DNA of 7,889 bases, from assembly GCA_947487325.1 (NCBI GenBank), contig CANKWG010000103.1:1-7889 (forward strand), given 5' to 3'. The position numbers were made by a program, and so were the translations under genes. Each line of letters begins with the position of its first letter. Position 1 is the stretch's first letter. Under the pieces are notes generated by a model that made no database searches, was not told the origin of the DNA, and saw only the letters and a list, made by a program, of their open reading frames with translations. Shown piece by piece: positions 5,644 to 7,889 of this stretch. Source of the stretch: Oxalobacteraceae bacterium. GTDB lineage: Bacteria; Pseudomonadota; Gammaproteobacteria; Burkholderiales; Burkholderiaceae_D.

Positions 5644-7889
5644 AGCGCGCACTTCGCTACGTGCTGTTCGCCGCGGCGATGACAGTAGGTGTGCTGCTCT
5701 ACCTATTGGCCGCGGCCAGCGAAAATGCGCAGCTATTTGAAGACTATTACTCCTGGATTTTCGGTGCGAATCTCGCCGTAGGTACAGCCCTGTTCGTGCT
5801 GGTGTCCTTCCTGCTGGCTCGACTCTATAGCCGCTATCGTCGCGGGCGCTTCGGATCGAAGTTGATGACCCGGCTGGTGCTGCTCTTTACGGTGATGGGC
5901 ATCGTGCCCGGCATCATTATCTACATGGTGTCGGTACAGTTCGTCTCACGCTCGATCGAGTCCTGGTTCAATATTGAAGTGGAATCAGCGCTGGAATCCG
6001 GTGTAAAACTCGGTCGTGGGGCGCTGGAGGCCTCGCTCGCCGATCTTCGCGCTCGCTCACGCCGCGTGGCATCAGAGTTGACAGATATGCCTGATGCCAC
6101 GCTGACGTCGCAACTGGCGAAAATTGCTGAACGGGAGCAACTGCAAGATGTGTTGGTGGTTTCAGAAAATGGTCGTCTGATCGCCACCGCAGGGGGCAAG
6201 CTCACGCGTCTGGCACCGGAGCTGCCTACGCAAGCCATGATCACTCGCGCAAAAACCTTCGACGGTTTCGGCATCATCGAAGGCGAATCTGGCGCCGGGC
6301 CAAGCACAGGAAGTGATTTCAGGTTGCGCGTTGTCGTGGCCATTCTGGGTGACGGCTCACTCACGTCACTAGGCAGCGGCATGCGCTACCTGCAAGTCTT
6401 GCAACCCGTGCCAGAACAATTGGCGGCGAATGCGGAAGCGCTACGCGATGCTTATAGCGGTTACCAGGAGCGTGCGCTCGCGAGAGATGGGCTTCGTCGC
6501 TTTTATCTGATCACGCTCACGTTGGTTTTGCTGCTCGCTGTATTCGCTGCCATGGTGAGTGCCTTCCTTCTTGCGAGCGATCTTGCAGAGCCACTGCTTC
6601 TACTGGCCGAGGGCACGAAGGCTGTGGCCGAAGGCAATCTGTCTCCGCGTCCGATTGTGGCGACCTCCGACGAGTTGGGTACGCTGACGCAATCATTCAA
6701 TACGATGACGATGCAGCTCGCAGACGCACGCGCTGCTGTTGAACGTAACCGACAGGCACTGGAAGACGCCAAGGCCTATCTCGAATCCGTGCTGGCAAAT
6801 ATGTCGGCAGGCGTGATGGTGCTCGATGAACAGCTTAGGCTCGTTACCTTCAATGCCTCGGCGAACCGCATTCTGCATCAAGATCTGGCGCCATTTCAGG
6901 GCCACGTCTTTGCGTCCATCGGCAGCGCCGCCGCCTTCAGCCAACCGGTCATTGATGCGTTCTCCAACCAAAATGCCCAAGCGGCAGGCGAGAACGTCGA
7001 GCCTGCCGCTCAGTACTGGCAACAGCAGATCGAGATACCGCGCCGCATGATTGGCGAAGAGGGCGACGGCGATATCACGCTGTTGGCGCGCGGTGGTCGG
7101 CTACCGGTCGGATCGGGCTCAGGTTATGTGGTGGTGTTTGACGATATCTCCGACCTGATTTCAGGACAGCGCTCCATCGCGTGGGCAGAAGTGGCACGTC
7201 GTCTCGCGCATGAAATTAAGAATCCGCTGACGCCAATACAGTTGTCCGCCGAGCGCTTGATGATGAAGTTGCAGCCCAAACTGGATATAAACGACAGCGC
7301 TTTGCTTGAACGAGGTACTAATACCATCGTCAATCAAGTGTTGGCCATGCAACAAATGGTGGACAATTTTCGGGATTATGCGAAGACACCGCCACCCCAA
7401 TTACAGCCACTGGATCTCAATGCGCTGATTGACGAAATCCTTGAACTTTATCCCGACAGCAAGGACCTTCGTTCCATACGAGCGCAGCTGTCTGACGATC
7501 TGCCGCGCATCCTAGGGGATGCAACTCAATTGCGACAAGTGGTACACAACCTACTCCAGAATGCGCAGGACGCGACATCTGAAGGTGATGACAACCCGCG
7601 CAGTGTACGCATCGACATCACCACGGAGACCGTGCACTACGCTGAAGCCGAAGGCAGTACCCGAACCGCCGTTCGTCTGACTATCGCCGACAACGGTTCG
7701 GGTTTTGATCCGCGCATGTTGGCCCGGGCGTTCGAACCCTACGCCACCTCGAAGCGGCGCGGGACCGGGCTAGGGTTGCCGGTGGTTAAGAAAATTATCG
7801 AGGAGCACGGCGGAACGATTGAGCTGCAAAACCGAAAGGACGGGCCGGGCGCCAAAGTACTGGTCTTGCTGCGCAAGCTTGCAGGGCCG
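5640..7889 (+). CDS. NtrY-type sensor histidine kinase, 3' end beyond window
   Basis: This is an inner-membrane sensor kinase of the NtrY family, the first half of a two-component pair whose regulator (NtrX-type) normally follows. The frame from GTG 5640 is open for 750 codons to the last base with no stop, so the C-terminus is missing but is probably short. Membrane helices lie at about 7-26, 40-62, 78-102 and 289-312, leaving an extracytoplasmic region of about 185 residues (104-287). A HAMP linker follows (about 312-365, with PIVATSDELGTLTQSFNTM), then a PAS domain (about 380-503, starting YLESVLANMSAGVMVLD). HisKA carries the H-box RRLAHEIKNPLTPIQ with phosphoacceptor His524. HATPase_c has the N-box NLLQNAQDA (Asn641), G1 DNGSG (684-688), F-box FEPYATSK and G2 GTGLGL (708-713). 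All catalytic motifs are intact. The signal sensed and target genes cannot be read from the sequence; NtrYX systems elsewhere are tied to nitrogen or respiratory control. Start choice rests on the GTGA overlap with DUF4390. Confidence 0.95.
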   Translation, partial: MKRALRYVLFAAAMTVGVLLYLLAAASENAQLFEDYYSWIFGANLAVGTALFVLVSFLLARLYSRYRRGRFGSKLMTRLVLLFTVMGIVPGIIIYMVSVQFVSRSIESWFNIEVESALESGVKLGRGALEASLADLRARSRRVASELTDMPDATLTSQLAKIAEREQLQDVLVVSENGRLIATAGGKLTRLAPELPTQAMITRAKTFDGFGIIEGESGAGPSTGSDFRLRVVVAILGDGSLTSLGSGMRYLQVLQPVPEQLAANAEALRDAYSGYQERALARDGLRRFYLITLTLVLLLAVFAAMVSAFLLASDLAEPLLLLAEGTKAVAEGNLSPRPIVATSDELGTLTQSFNTMTMQLADARAAVERNRQALEDAKAYLESVLANMSAGVMVLDEQLRLVTFNASANRILHQDLAPFQGHVFASIGSAAAFSQPVIDAFSNQNAQAAGENVEPAAQYWQQQIEIPRRMIGEEGDGDITLLARGGRLPVGSGSGYVVVFDDISDLISGQRSIAWAEVARRLAHEIKNPLTPIQLSAERLMMKLQPKLDINDSALLERGTNTIVNQVLAMQQMVDNFRDYAKTPPPQLQPLDLNALIDEILELYPDSKDLRSIRAQLSDDLPRILGDATQLRQVVHNLLQNAQDATSEGDDNPRSVRIDITTETVHYAEAEGSTRTAVRLTIADNGSGFDPRMLARAFEPYATSKRRGTGLGLPVVKKIIEEHGGTIELQNRKDGPGAKVLVLLRKLAGP

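Noticed and set aside
5921..6382. Minus-strand open frames opposite the kinase gene (also 6503-6772, 6693-7022, 7124-7333)
   Set aside because: They are antisense to a continuous 750-codon kinase frame and show Ser/Arg/Ala-rich composition without domains.
1..7889. CRISPR array, tRNA, rRNA, insertion sequence or phage genes
   Set aside because: I saw no regularly spaced repeats, cloverleaf sequence, transposase or integrase motifs, or compositional break on either strand.

Overview
The window reads as an ordinary, densely packed chromosomal segment of a betaproteobacterium, most likely of the order Burkholderiales. Three things point there: a DUF1840 gene, which is a family largely confined to Betaproteobacteria; the gene order rsmB - DUF4390 - NtrY-type kinase, which is characteristic of that group; and the GC-rich codon use. 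All seven genes lie on the plus strand. I saw no mobile element, CRISPR array, tRNA or rRNA.

Layout. (1) 1-1359 is the 3' nine-tenths of comM, a YifB/ComM-type AAA+ ATPase whose start lies upstream. (2) 1359-1940 encodes a small predicted lipoprotein of unknown function, whose start overlaps the comM stop (TGATG). (3) 1942-3225 encodes a 12-helix MFS transporter that starts one base after the lipoprotein stop. These three probably form one translationally coupled transcript. (4) After 82 bases, 3308-3643 encodes a small DUF1840 protein. (5) After 91 bases containing a possible weak promoter and a short inverted repeat, 3735-5027 encodes RsmB, the 16S rRNA m5C967 methyltransferase, with a TTG start. 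(6) About 5074-5640s encodes an exported DUF4390 protein, probably from GTG. (7) From GTG 5640, overlapping the DUF4390 stop by four bases, a single uninterrupted frame of 750 codons runs off the end of the window. It encodes a NtrY-type sensor histidine kinase with four membrane helices, an extracytoplasmic region, HAMP, PAS, HisKA and HATPase_c. Its NtrX-type response regulator is expected just downstream.

How they work together. The first group combines a DNA branch-migration ATPase linked to natural transformation with two envelope proteins of unknown role, so a shared function is not evident. The second group combines an rRNA methyltransferase with a membrane signalling kinase and an exported protein of unknown function. 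DUF4390 sits between RsmB and the kinase and its reading frame overlaps that of the kinase, which makes it the best candidate here for an uncharacterised partner of a known system. I found no convincing evidence for a wholly new system; most of the window is well-known housekeeping and signalling genes.
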